DNA from: Vibrio porteresiae DSM 19223
Lineage (GTDB): Bacteria; Pseudomonadota; Gammaproteobacteria; Enterobacterales; Vibrionaceae
Direction of reading: 5' to 3'
Length of the DNA: 64,000 nucleotides
NCBI RefSeq assembly: GCF_024347055.1
Contig: NZ_AP024895.1
Span: forward strand, 1,054,001-1,118,000
Shown here piece after piece: positions 1 through 8,905 of this stretch. The first letter of the stretch is position 1, and each line of letters starts with the position of its first letter. The notes under the pieces are model-generated. The model was not told the origin of the DNA and ran no database searches. It saw only the letters and a program-made list of their open reading frames with translations. A program made the position numbers and the translations under genes.

Positions 1-1663
1 GCAGACGGGTAATATCGGCAATCGACAGCGCCCGCTGATGATGCTTAGCAATCAGATCAAAACATTTACGGATTGCCGTTAGCATGCCAAGGGCAAGAAC
101 ATCGACTTTTAGCAGACCTAAACTTTCAATGTCATCTTTATCCCATTGAATGATTGTGCGTTCGGGCATGGAGGCATTTTCGATGGCGACCAACTCGTAA
201 AGCGGACCTGAAGAGATCACAAAGCCCCCTACGTGTTGGGATAAATGGCGCGGGAACCCCATGATCTCATTGACTAAGCTAATAAACTGCTCACCTTTTA
301 AGGAGCCAGCTTTGAGCCCTAGTTCAACCACTTGCGCTTGCCAGCCTTGGTCCTTGTCACGGCGATTGACGTTTTTAATAAAAAACTCCAGTTGCGACTC
401 TTCAATCCCCAAAGCTTTCCCCACATCACGTACCGCGCTTTTGAAGCGATATGAGATCACCGTGGCGGCAATCGCTGCCCGTTCTCGACCATATTTTTGG
501 TAAAGGTATTGAATCACCTCTTCACGACGTTCGTGCTCAAAATCCACATCAATATCCGGCGGCTCATTACGTTCTTTACTAATAAAACGTTCAAACAACA
601 CGGAAATTTGGCGAGGATCGACGGAGGTGATCTCTAAGCAGTAACAGACCACCGAGTTGGCAGCCGAGCCTCGTCCTTGATAGAGAATGGCCTGACGTTT
701 GGCAAACATCACCATGTCGTGAATGGTGAGAAAATAAAATGGGTAATCGAGCTCCTCAATTAAGTCGAGCTCTTTAGCGATGATTTGTTCAATTTCAGTA
801 GGGACTCCGCTAGGAAAACGCAGCTGTTTTCCCTGTTCAACCAATCGGCGTAAATAGCCTATCGCAGACTCTCCCGGCGGTACCAATTCACTGGGGTACT
901 CATAGCGTAAAGAATCAAGGGTGAATTGGCATTGCTCGGCAATGCGGACACTTTCAGTCAGCCATTGACTGGGAAAGAGTTTCTCTAATTTGGTTTGGCT
1001 GCGTAGCGCACGCTCAGTATTGGTGAGCAGATGCGACTGAACCTGTGGTACTGGCTGACCTTCTTTAATCGCCGTCAGAATATGTTGTAACGGCAGGCGA
1101 GTGGCATTGTGCATTAACACGCCGCCGCAAGCTGTGATAGGTAGGGCAAGCTGCTCAGCAAGTTGACGGCAATGCTCTAAATACAGATGTTCATCAGCAT
1201 TGAGGTGACGCTGAACCGCCATCCAGAGACGGCCAACGTGATATTGCTTGAGCCACTCTCCCCAATGTAAATCGTGACCTTGATTTTGTGGCATCCACAA
1301 TATCAAGCAGTGTTTCACTGACATCAAATCCCATTCGGAAAGTTGATAGTGGCCCTTTTCACTGCGCCGACGGGCATTGGTGATAATTCGACACAGCTCT
1401 GCATAGGCTTGGCGTGTCGGGCAGAGCAGCACAACTTGGCACTCATCATTGAGCCAAAAGAGGCTACCGACAATTAAGCGTATCGCTAACTGATGCTGCT
1501 TAATGGCGGTATAAGCACGTACCACGCCTGCGACAGAGCACTCGTCGGTGATGGCGATAGAGTGATAACGCAAAAAGTCAGCCTGCAAAGCCAACTCTTC
1601 TGCATGGGAAGCTCCCGTTAAAAACGAGAAATTGCTCTGACAAAACAGTTCAGCATACGCCAT
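1..1663 (-). CDS. dnaE2: Error-prone DNA polymerase DnaE2 (N-terminal part, cut by window edge)
   Basis: This is a C-family DNA polymerase alpha subunit of the DnaE2/ImuC type, which carries out translesion synthesis in the SOS response together with ImuA and ImuB. About 554 N-terminal residues are in the window; the family is usually a little over 1000 residues, so the C-terminal half lies beyond base 1. The N-terminus reads as a PHP domain (MAYAELFCQSNFSFLTGASH). The palm motif PPDIDVDF, with the catalytic aspartates, lies near residues 366-373, after the conserved QGRGSAANSVV segment. The ATG at 1663 follows an AAGGAG ribosome-binding site. The gene is the last of the leftward imuA-imuB-dnaE2 operon, 78 bases after imuB, so it probably falls under the LexA box upstream of imuA. 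Confidence 0.95.
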   Translation of the reverse strand, partial: MAYAELFCQSNFSFLTGASHAEELALQADFLRYHSIAITDECSVAGVVRAYTAIKQHQLAIRLIVGSLFWLNDECQVVLLCPTRQAYAELCRIITNARRRSEKGHYQLSEWDLMSVKHCLILWMPQNQGHDLHWGEWLKQYHVGRLWMAVQRHLNADEHLYLEHCRQLAEQLALPITACGGVLMHNATRLPLQHILTAIKEGQPVPQVQSHLLTNTERALRSQTKLEKLFPSQWLTESVRIAEQCQFTLDSLRYEYPSELVPPGESAIGYLRRLVEQGKQLRFPSGVPTEIEQIIAKELDLIEELDYPFYFLTIHDMVMFAKRQAILYQGRGSAANSVVCYCLEITSVDPRQISVLFERFISKERNEPPDIDVDFEHERREEVIQYLYQKYGRERAAIAATVISYRFKSAVRDVGKALGIEESQLEFFIKNVNRRDKDQGWQAQVVELGLKAGSLKGEQFISLVNEIMGFPRHLSQHVGGFVISSGPLYELVAIENASMPERTIIQWDKDDIESLGLLKVDVLALGMLTAIRKCFDLIAKHHQRALSIADITRL

Positions 1664-1741
1664 GATGACTCCTTTGATCGAATAAAGGGTGACTGCTCAT
1701 CGGTGTTATCATTCACTTTTTGAACATTAACTTGTTGAAAG

Positions 1742-3151
1742 TTAGCCAAATAGTCCATGAATAAACCACTGCTGCTCTGGAGTGCGAAAAACCCATAACC
1801 AGCGCCCTTGTGCGGATTGAGCAATAAAATAGTCGCGAATGATCGCTTCACCGTCCCACCATCCCGTGGCGATTCGTTCTGGGCCATGAACTAAGGTGAC
1901 TTTTTCAACCAGTGCTTCTGGAGTCGGGTAGAGCCATGTTGGACGCAGCTGAGCCTGCCGATGACTCGCTGGTGGCGTGGCAATCGGGTCGACGTAGCAT
2001 GTGGCTTTTTCAGGGCGAGGGTCATCACTGCGCGTAGGGCGAAGCACATGTTCTGCGCCGAGTTTGGCTTGCAGGAGTCCTATTAACTCCAACGAACTTT
2101 GCCGACCTTTGTTGCCTTTAAACAGATCGCAAGCATCAGGTGAAGCTATTGCTGAGCGAATTACCTTGAGCGTTAACGCCATCACCGGATGAGTTAACTT
2201 GATTGATTCCATCGTTAAACGGCACAAGGTGAGCCAACGGTCGGTCTGGTAATCACCTTGAGCGGAAGTAAAAGTGAGTGTCTCTTGCTGTTTATCTCGT
2301 TGAATTAAGGTGAGTGCTAACTCATAAGCGACTTGATTACGTAGGCGCAAAAACAGCTCCAATTGGTGGAGCAGTTGCGTTAATGGCTTTTCTAACCATT
2401 GGATGTTGGTGATCTCATAGAGCAGGTCAAGATGACCATGAAACTGCTCCTTGGGATGATAAAACGGTAAGGGATGATGAAATTGCCCGAGCAAACGCCC
2501 GACATAGTTTACTAAGTCAATATCAAAGCGCCGTGCAATCTCTTGCATCGGCAGAGCAATTAAATCGCTTACCAGACGGATGCCCACGCGGCTTAGTTTT
2601 TCTTGATGTTGTAGGCTAAGTTCGGTTGCCGCCAGTGGGTAGGTGAGCAGGCGTGCTCGCAATGTCGCCGCATCTAACGTCAACATATTTTCCGCTTGTT
2701 TAGCCAGCAGCATCGCGCTAAGCGGTGAAAACCCCGTCGCATAACCATAACGAAGTGGATGATGTGTTGGGTAATTGGCAAGGTGTTGTTGCACCGCCTG
2801 CCAGTAGTTCTCTAAGCCAGAATAGAGTGTCAGCATATTGGTGATTTTGAGCAGCAATCCTTGAGGAGGAAAGAGCACGATGTCGGAGGTAACGAGATAG
2901 AGCCACTGCGCTAAGTGCTCCAATATTGTCGCCTCTTGCTTGGGGTCATACGGCTGCACTTGCAGCTGTGAGCAGAGCGAGGCCGCTGCGCCGAGTCCCA
3001 TCCCCAGTTGAATACCTTCGTGTATGGCAGCAGAGCTTGCTTGCACTATGTGATGATCACGCCCTTGAACCAATACCAAAGGGCGCTCCTCTTCAAGAAA
3101 CAGCGTATCCAACTGTAGCGATGGAAAATGCAGATACAACCAAGTTTGCAT
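1742..3151 (-). CDS. imuB: ImuB, Y-family polymerase-like mutasome subunit
   Basis: 469 residues. The protein resembles the ImuB branch of Y-family DNA polymerases. In characterised members ImuB has lost catalytic activity and acts as an adaptor that links DnaE2 to the sliding clamp. The sequence opens WLYLHFPSLQLDTLF, a Y-family-like start, and carries helix-hairpin-helix-like segments around residues 175-215. The C-terminal region ends WVFRTPEQQWFIHGLFG. It starts 3 bases after the stop of imuA, a tight spacing that points to co-transcription. The role in SOS mutagenesis is inferred from family and operon; I have not aligned the active-site acids. Confidence 0.93.
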   Translation of the reverse strand: MQTWLYLHFPSLQLDTLFLEEERPLVLVQGRDHHIVQASSAAIHEGIQLGMGLGAAASLCSQLQVQPYDPKQEATILEHLAQWLYLVTSDIVLFPPQGLLLKITNMLTLYSGLENYWQAVQQHLANYPTHHPLRYGYATGFSPLSAMLLAKQAENMLTLDAATLRARLLTYPLAATELSLQHQEKLSRVGIRLVSDLIALPMQEIARRFDIDLVNYVGRLLGQFHHPLPFYHPKEQFHGHLDLLYEITNIQWLEKPLTQLLHQLELFLRLRNQVAYELALTLIQRDKQQETLTFTSAQGDYQTDRWLTLCRLTMESIKLTHPVMALTLKVIRSAIASPDACDLFKGNKGRQSSLELIGLLQAKLGAEHVLRPTRSDDPRPEKATCYVDPIATPPASHRQAQLRPTWLYPTPEALVEKVTLVHGPERIATGWWDGEAIIRDYFIAQSAQGRWLWVFRTPEQQWFIHGLFG

Positions 3152-3154
3152 AAT

Positions 3155-3829
3155 TTACCCTTGCTTTTGAATCGGAAACGGAACCACCACTGGTGAGGTG
3201 AGCGGCTTGGTTAAACTGTTCCAGCGTTGTCGAAAATTGACCACAAATGGCTCACTCGACCAGCCACCACGCCGTTTGGCGATAGTGACTTGCAGCCCAT
3301 CACTGTCTGCTGCCAGTTGTAAGCTTAAGGTGACCGGCAGAGAAAACAGATGTTGCTGCTGTGGCCGAAAGAGAAAATGCAGGCTTTCACCCGTTTCACT
3401 CGCGACTTGTAGGCGCCTCGCTTGATGCACTTCGAGTTCTTCCTGCCACAATAACACTTGGCTACAGGCGCCACTTTTTAAGCATTGTTCTGCCGCCCAT
3501 AGGGCTTCTTTAGCACTGCGCGGAGTGAGTACTAACACTTGGCTAAGCATCAGGCCAGCATGTTGGAGCGCTTCACTATGAACGTTTCCTGGTGGATTAA
3601 TCAATACCGTGAGGCGGTCATTGTGCTGCTGTAAATAAGGAAGCAGTAGGCGCAATTCACCGATACCGATGGGGCTCTGAATTTCCACCACACCATGGGT
3701 AGGAAAACCACCACACAAGTGTGTATCCAGTTCAGGATAACCTGTCGACCGGTAGTCGGATGTTGTTTGAGTCTCTGAACCTTGCCAGAGCCAATGCTTG
3801 TTTTTGAGTTGTTCTATCAATTCATACAT
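3155..3829 (-). CDS. imuA: ImuA, RecA/SulA-like mutasome accessory protein
   Basis: 224 residues when started at the ATG at 3829 (MYELIEQLKNKHWLW). A longer reading frame reaches 3877, but it would run through the LexA box, so the internal start is preferred. The protein has the RecA-like core of ImuA, with the region YPELDTHLCGGFPTHGVVEI followed by a degenerate P-loop (GIGELRL) near residues 55-66. ImuA proteins bind RecA filaments and are required with ImuB and DnaE2 for damage-induced mutagenesis. It is the first gene of the three-gene operon and lies 10 bases downstream of a perfect LexA operator. Confidence 0.9.
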   Translation of the reverse strand: MYELIEQLKNKHWLWQGSETQTTSDYRSTGYPELDTHLCGGFPTHGVVEIQSPIGIGELRLLLPYLQQHNDRLTVLINPPGNVHSEALQHAGLMLSQVLVLTPRSAKEALWAAEQCLKSGACSQVLLWQEELEVHQARRLQVASETGESLHFLFRPQQQHLFSLPVTLSLQLAADSDGLQVTIAKRRGGWSSEPFVVNFRQRWNSLTKPLTSPVVVPFPIQKQG

Positions 3830-3839
3830 AACAAAATAC

Positions 3840-3855
3840 CTGTATATATATACAG
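3840..3855 (-). promoter_or_regulatory. LexA (SOS) box controlling imuA-imuB-dnaE2
   Basis: The bases read CTGTATATATATACAG, an exact CTGT-(AT)4-ACAG match to the gammaproteobacterial LexA operator, flanked by TA on each side. It ends 10 bases before the imuA start codon, so LexA bound here would block the promoter or early elongation. The match is visible directly; binding is inferred. Confidence 0.9.
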
Positions 3856-3974
3856 TATATTTCTCTCTCAAGAACATTCAAGAAAAACTTATTCGGTAGG
3901 ATCTGCGTTGAGATTGTCCACTTGTATTAGTGAAACCTGTTAAATATGCATTTGATGTGTTAGTGTTAATTCCT

Positions 3975-3991
3975 TGTAACCTTTGGTTACA
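3975..3991. promoter_or_regulatory. Palindrome TGTAACC-TTT-GGTTACA upstream of the first dehydrogenase operon
   Basis: A perfect 7+3+7 inverted repeat lies 81 bases before the small-subunit start at 4073. The size and position suit an operator for a dimeric regulator. No regulator gene lies next to it and I do not recognise the motif. Confidence 0.35.
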
Positions 3992-4072
3992 TTTGCGCTG
4001 CATGTGTGGTGCAAAATTCAATATGTCGACTACTATTTTTACAATTATTCTTATTTTCTACTTTGGTAAGCT

Positions 4073-4597
4073 ATGTTTGACAAATTTCACACCTCCCCAA
4101 CTCGGGAGCAACGGCAGGCTCGACGCCGTTTACTCAAAGGGGTTGCGTCACTTGGTGTCGTGACACTGGTTTCCCCTTTCCCTCTGCGCGTTGCCGCTCA
4201 ATCATTGGTCAGCAGCAACGATAAGATCTTTACCGCCATTTCTCTCAAATTGACTGAACGCAGCGAATTGCTCCCTGTGTTGTGTGAACGTTTTTATCGC
4301 GCGTTGAAACAACAGAATGCTCAGTTTGACCAAGAGCTGGAGGTTCTAGAGAAACAAATGACCCAGGCCAATGGTCAATCGCTTACTCAAGCGTTAAGTC
4401 CAGAAGCCAAGAAAACCGCCAAAACCATTCTCTCTGCTTGGTATACCGGCATTGTCGGTGAGGGCACACAAGCCCAAGTGATCACTTATCGTCACGCTTT
4501 GGAATTTGAAGCAGTCGATGATGTATTGCAGATCCGTTCTTACTGTCCTAATAAGCCTGGATTTTGGGCTGCCAAACCTGTGGAGAAAAAAGCGTAA
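4073..4597 (+). CDS. Small subunit of a sorbitol/fructose-type flavoprotein dehydrogenase
   Basis: 174 residues. It begins with a Tat-like signal (RRRLLKGVASLGVVTLVSPF, residues 18-37) followed by an AQS cleavage region. The mature part resembles the membrane-bound FAD-dependent sorbitol/fructose dehydrogenase small-subunit family (PF12318 type), whose members are needed to fold and export the flavoprotein subunit through the Tat system. The stop codon TAA shares its last A with the ATG of the dehydrogenase gene, which indicates translational coupling. With the next two genes it forms a three-subunit periplasmic oxidase. The substrate cannot be read from the sequence; D-sorbitol, D-fructose and glucose are all used by known relatives. 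Confidence 0.85.
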   Translation: MFDKFHTSPTREQRQARRRLLKGVASLGVVTLVSPFPLRVAAQSLVSSNDKIFTAISLKLTERSELLPVLCERFYRALKQQNAQFDQELEVLEKQMTQANGQSLTQALSPEAKKTAKTILSAWYTGIVGEGTQAQVITYRHALEFEAVDDVLQIRSYCPNKPGFWAAKPVEKKA

Positions 4598-6180
4598 TGA
4601 CAACAACAAAACAAGCCGATTTCGTGATTGTTGGTTCTGGTGTCGCGGGTGGATTGGTGGCTCATCAATTGGCTTTGGCTGGCAAATCTGTGCTGATTTT
4701 AGAAGCGGGTCCACGTTATTCTCGTGGCGAGATTGTCGAGCGCTTTCGAAATAGCCCTGACAAAATGGACTTTATGGCGCCATATCCTTCAACACCTTAC
4801 GCGCCCCATCCTGAGTTTAATCCTAACAATGGTTATTTAATTCAAAAAGGCGAACAAGCCTATGATGCTCAGTATATTCGAGCTGTAGGTGGAACCACTT
4901 GGCACTGGGCGGCATCGGCATGGCGCTTTATTCCGAGCGATTTTAAGCTTAAATCCATTTACGGTGTTGGCCGTGATTGGCCATTAGAGTATCAAGACCT
5001 TGAGCATTGGTATCAACGCGCTGAAGAAGAGCTCGGCGTTTGGGGACCAAGTGATGAAGAGCTGGGCTCGCCTCGTTCTAAACCTTACCCAATGTCACCA
5101 CTGTCTATTTCTTATAACGAACAAACGATTAAAGATCGCCTGAATCACAATGGATTCTATGTAGTGACCGAACCGGTAGCGCGTAACAGCCGCCCTTATG
5201 ATAACCGTCCGACGTGTTGCGGTAATAACAACTGTATGCCGATCTGTCCAATAGGCGCGATGTATAACGGCATTACCCATGTGGAAAAAGCCGAAGCGGC
5301 TGGGGCACAAATCATCGATAAAGCGGTGGTGTATAAGATTGAAAAAGGCGCAGATAACCGCATTGTCGCAGTGCACTATAAAACGCCTAAAGGTGAGTCA
5401 GTCAAAGTTGAGGGTAAATATTTTGTGCTGGCCGCTAACGGTATTGAAACGCCGAAATTGATGCTGATGTCGGATGTGGGTAACAGCTCAGACATGGTTG
5501 GCCGTAACCTAATGGATCACCCAGGTACTGGGATTCGATTTTTTGCTAATGAAAAATTGTGGCCAGGGCGTGGTGCTCAGGAGATGACTTCCATCATTGG
5601 TTGGCGTGACGGCAAATTCCGTTCTCAGTATGCGGGTAAAAAAATCCACCTCTCTAACCTCTCGCGTACCGATCAGATGGCACAAGAGATCTTCGCTCAA
5701 GACCGCTTCTTAATTGCTGCGGATCTGAACAGCGAAATTCGCGATAAAGCATCACGTTATGTCCAGTTCGATAGTTTTCATGAGTTATTACCGCACCCAG
5801 AAAACCGCATTATGCCAAGCAGTACTCAACAAGATGCCCTCGGTATCGCGAAGCCTGAATTTTATTATGCGATTGATGATTACGTGAAGCGCAGTGCTGT
5901 CCATACCCGCGCAGCGTATACCAAGATCGCCAAACTGATGGGCGGAACCGAAATTCAATACAACGATGATTTCTCCAATAACCAGCACATTTGTGGCACG
6001 GTGATTATGGGGGATGATCCTAAAAACAGTGTGGTCGATAAAGATTGTCGTACGCATGATCATCAAAATCTATTTATTGCGAGCTCTGGCACGATGCCGA
6101 CCGTCGGGACAGTGAACTGTACCTTGACTATCGCTGCACTCTCATTGCGTATCGCTGATACCTTGAAGAAGGAGGCGTAA
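4597..6180 (+). CDS. GMC-family FAD dehydrogenase, catalytic subunit with Fe-S cysteine motif
   Basis: 527 residues from the ATG at 4597, which overlaps the upstream stop. The N-terminus is a dinucleotide-binding fold for FAD (FVIVGSGVAGGLVAHQLA, then ILEAGP). The motif GGTTWHWAASAWR (98-110) and the C-terminal HICGTVIMGDD and GTVNCTLTIAAL segments carry the GMC active-site histidine and asparagine. A CCGNNNCMPICP cluster at residues 207-218 (Cys207, 208, 213, 217) matches the [3Fe-4S] site of bacterial FAD glucose and fructose dehydrogenases. There is no signal peptide of its own, so export with the Tat-type small subunit is likely. Electrons should pass to the cytochrome c encoded just downstream. 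Confidence 0.9.
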   Translation: MTTTKQADFVIVGSGVAGGLVAHQLALAGKSVLILEAGPRYSRGEIVERFRNSPDKMDFMAPYPSTPYAPHPEFNPNNGYLIQKGEQAYDAQYIRAVGGTTWHWAASAWRFIPSDFKLKSIYGVGRDWPLEYQDLEHWYQRAEEELGVWGPSDEELGSPRSKPYPMSPLSISYNEQTIKDRLNHNGFYVVTEPVARNSRPYDNRPTCCGNNNCMPICPIGAMYNGITHVEKAEAAGAQIIDKAVVYKIEKGADNRIVAVHYKTPKGESVKVEGKYFVLAANGIETPKLMLMSDVGNSSDMVGRNLMDHPGTGIRFFANEKLWPGRGAQEMTSIIGWRDGKFRSQYAGKKIHLSNLSRTDQMAQEIFAQDRFLIAADLNSEIRDKASRYVQFDSFHELLPHPENRIMPSSTQQDALGIAKPEFYYAIDDYVKRSAVHTRAAYTKIAKLMGGTEIQYNDDFSNNQHICGTVIMGDDPKNSVVDKDCRTHDHQNLFIASSGTMPTVGTVNCTLTIAALSLRIADTLKKEA

Positions 6181-6181
6181 T

Positions 6182-7519
6182 ATGACGTTTCGTCGTACTT
6201 TATTAGCCATCATTGTACTGGGCGCAGCGGGCGTGGGAGCAATTGTGTCTGGAATGTGGGCTCCCAAAACAGTCCAAACTCCTAAAGAAGCTCAAGTGGT
6301 CACAAGTCAGGTGCCAAACACGATGAGTCGTGGCGAGTATATTGCGCGCATGTCTGATTGCACGGCTTGTCATACGACTGATGCTGACAAGCCCTTTGCT
6401 GGTGGATTAGCCATGCCATTACCGATGGGCACGCTTTATTCTACCAATATCACGCCAGATAAAGAGACCGGGATTGGTAACTACAGCTTAGATGAATTTA
6501 AACGCGTGCTGCGTGAAGGGATTCGCCAAGATGGAAGCCGTTTATATCCTGCTATGCCATATACCGAATACACCAAATTATCGAATGCGGATATAGAGGC
6601 ACTTTACGATTACTTTATGCATACGGTGAAGCCGATTCATCAAGAGAATCGTCATAACGACATTCCGGCAGTGCTTTCGATGCGCTGGCCTTTAGCATTG
6701 TGGAATTGGATGTTCCATACCCAAGGTGCCTATCAGGTCAATCGGGAAGAGAGTGCCGAATGGAACCGCGGCGCTTACCTTGTGCAAGGCTCGACTCACT
6801 GTGGCACTTGCCATACACCACGTGGTTTGGCGATGCAGTCTGTTGCCAGTGATGAAACAAAATCAGGTTTTCTTGGTGGAGCAGACCTAGCGGGTTGGCA
6901 CGCCTTTAACATCACTCATGATGAAAAATCTGGTATTGGTGGCTGGAGTAATCAAGAGATTGTTCAATACCTAAAAACGGGATCTGTTCCGGGTAAAGCT
7001 CAGGCGGCAGGACCGATGGCAGAAGCGGTAGAGCACAGTTTTCAATATCTCTCGAATTCAGATTTGTATGCGATTGCAACCTATCTTCGTTCGGTGCCTG
7101 GAGTGAGCGACGATGGCGCTTCTCGTTTTGAACAGGGCAGTGCTAAAGCGCAAGATGTGCAGCTTCGAGGGCTACCTGTCGAGCAAGTTCGTAAAGATAT
7201 GCCTGGCGCTTCCCTTTATATGGGAAATTGCAGTGTTTGTCATGATGCCGATGGCAGTGGCTCTCCCGATGGTTATTATCCATCGCTTTACCACAATAGC
7301 GTGGTTGGCAGTGATAAACCGGGTAACTTAGTGCAAGTGATTTTGCATGGGGTGAAACGTCACACCGCTGAAGGGAATGTGATGATGCCAGCGTTTGGGG
7401 AGCACCTCTCTGATGAAGAGATAGCCACACTGACCAATTTCCTCACTGCAACCTACGGTCAAGGTGATGCTCATCTTAAAGCAAGTGATATAAAAGCGTA
7501 TCGCAGCTTGGGCGACTAA
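6182..7519 (+). CDS. Tri-haem cytochrome c subunit of dehydrogenase complex 1
   Basis: 445 residues with an N-terminal membrane anchor or signal (residues 5-25). Three CXXCH haem c sites lie at 60-64 (CTACH), 207-211 (CGTCH) and 350-354 (CSVCH). The spacing is that of the AdhB/FdhC-type cytochromes that pass electrons from periplasmic alcohol or sugar dehydrogenases to ubiquinone. The gene begins one base after the stop of the flavoprotein gene and is followed by a terminator, closing the operon. Confidence 0.92.
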   Translation: MTFRRTLLAIIVLGAAGVGAIVSGMWAPKTVQTPKEAQVVTSQVPNTMSRGEYIARMSDCTACHTTDADKPFAGGLAMPLPMGTLYSTNITPDKETGIGNYSLDEFKRVLREGIRQDGSRLYPAMPYTEYTKLSNADIEALYDYFMHTVKPIHQENRHNDIPAVLSMRWPLALWNWMFHTQGAYQVNREESAEWNRGAYLVQGSTHCGTCHTPRGLAMQSVASDETKSGFLGGADLAGWHAFNITHDEKSGIGGWSNQEIVQYLKTGSVPGKAQAAGPMAEAVEHSFQYLSNSDLYAIATYLRSVPGVSDDGASRFEQGSAKAQDVQLRGLPVEQVRKDMPGASLYMGNCSVCHDADGSGSPDGYYPSLYHNSVVGSDKPGNLVQVILHGVKRHTAEGNVMMPAFGEHLSDEEIATLTNFLTATYGQGDAHLKASDIKAYRSLGD

Positions 7520-7546
7520 CGTTGCTAGACTAGTCAAACCGCGAAG

Positions 7547-7575
7547 AGGTTACCTAATGCAGGTAACCTTTTTTT
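7547..7575 (+). terminator. Rho-independent terminator of dehydrogenase operon 1
   Basis: A perfect 9-base stem AGGTTACCT / AGGTAACCT with the loop AATGC is followed by a run of T. It lies 27 bases after the cytochrome stop. The IS200-type element begins just after it. Confidence 0.88.
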
Positions 7576-7579
7576 GTAC

Positions 7580-8290
7580 AGAGAAAACCCCCAGCTTGGC
7601 TGGGGGTTCCGTTAAGCTTATAGCTATAAGTCAGTTATAAAACCCCTTTCAATTTGTTAGAAATACCTTGTGGTCTGGCAACTACAAGAGTTAATCAGAA
7701 ATTGAAAGGGGGTCCCAATATGGGGGACGAGAAGAGCTTAGCTCACACAAGATGGAACTGTAAATATCATATAGTATTCGCACCCAAATATAGAAGGCAG
7801 GTGTTCTACGGTGAAAAACGTCGAGCAGTTGGAGAAATCTTGCGAAAGCTATGTGAATGGAAAGACGTGAATATACTCGAGGCTGAATGCTGTAAAGATC
7901 ATGTTCATATGCTTTTAGAAATCCCACCGAAGTTGAGTGTTTCAGGTTTTATGGGATATTTAAAAGGTAAAAGTAGTTTGATGCTCTATGAGCGATTTGG
8001 GGATTTGAAGTTCAAATACCGAAATCGAGAATTTTGGTGCCGGGGTTATTACGTTGATACAGTCGGTAAAAATACAAGCCAGATCCAAAATTACATCAAG
8101 CATTAATTAGATCAAGACAAAATGGGAGAGCAACTGTCGATCCCATATTCAGGTAACCCGTTTACGGGTCGCAAGAAATAGTCATATGCAAATGTCAGAT
8201 CACGATGCGCCTGCTAGGGCGCTGCTGGTAGGAGAGCCTTATAGGCGCATATGAAAAACCTCCGGCTATGCCGGAGGATATTTTTTTTCA
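7580..8290 (+). mobile_element. IS200/IS605-group element (IS200-like)
   Basis: The left end has a perfect hairpin, 10-base stem AACCCCCAGC with loop TTG (7586-7608). The right end has a hairpin with stem CCTCCGGC and loop TAT (8259-8277) followed by a T run. These are the subterminal hairpins expected of single-strand-transposing IS200 elements, which have no terminal inverted repeats and make no target duplication. A second inverted repeat, 7643-7655 with 7699-7711, would pair with the Shine-Dalgarno region of tnpA and so restrict translation, as known for IS200. The outer boundaries are approximate. The element sits directly behind a terminator. Confidence 0.85.
7720..8181 (+). pseudogene. 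tnpA: IS200-type transposase TnpA, interrupted by a nonsense codon
   Basis: The frame from ATG 7720 (MGDEKSLAHTRWNCKYHIVF) encodes a Y1 HUH transposase. The HVH metal-binding motif is at residues 61-63 and the nucleophile region RGYYVDTVGKN has candidate tyrosines at 110/111. A TAA at 8104-8106 (codon 129) stops translation. The same frame then continues for 24 more codons (LDQDKMGEQLSIPYSGNPFT...) to a TAG at 8179-8181, and those codons look like the normal IS200 C-terminus. A single C-to-T change of a CAA glutamine codon would explain it. All catalytic residues precede the stop, but the lost C-terminal helix region probably disables the protein. Confidence 0.82.
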
Positions 8291-8905
8291 CAGAAGTTTT
8301 TGCACAAAAGAGCGGATAGTTATCTTCTTGTACGGTTAAGAATAAAATTACACGACCTGTTTAGTCATTTAAGTATCTCCTTATGGATTTATTTATAGTT
8401 ATAATCTTTTTAAGATTACGAATAACATTAATTTATATTAGGCGTTTGTTGTTTAAATAATAAATTGATATATATATTCTATTGTCTGTTTTTCATTATT
8501 TATCTCTCTTTGTTTTTGGTCAAAATAATAAGCTTGGCATTGATTTTGTTACCTTGCTTGGGGTGGTTGGATGTTTATAATTCTGAATTATTTTGATAAT
8601 AAATATACCTTATAAGTAACGGCAAAATTTTATTTTGGTTAACGAAGTGTTGCTATTTTTGTTTGTGGGAGTATTCTGTCGCCGTTTGTAATATTTTGTT
8701 ACAGGATGGGTAATTTATATCAATGATTATTTTCAAAATTAAAATCACTGTGAATTTCCTTCTCGTCCTAAATAAGAGTTCCGAATTGGAATAGCGGCAA
8801 GATTATTTATCTCTTATGCTTGCTAGAGAGTAAATAAATAACAATCTCAACTTGCTCACACTTATTTAATAGGAAAGTACAGTTCTACCCTACAAGGATA
8901 ATGAT
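8291..8905. other. Long AT-rich leader between the IS element and dehydrogenase operon 2
   Basis: About 615 bases without a supported gene. The stretch is markedly AT-rich (8380-8560 especially) and holds many candidate -10 elements. An AAGGA ribosome-binding site precedes the ATG at 8906. I see no recognised riboswitch. It probably contains the promoter and control region of operon 2. Confidence 0.5.

Noticed and set aside
8340..8380. Minus-strand AAGGAG followed by ATG and a 6-codon frame (MTKQVV)
   Set aside because: The frame ends after six codons; it could be a gene fragment near the IS but cannot be supported.
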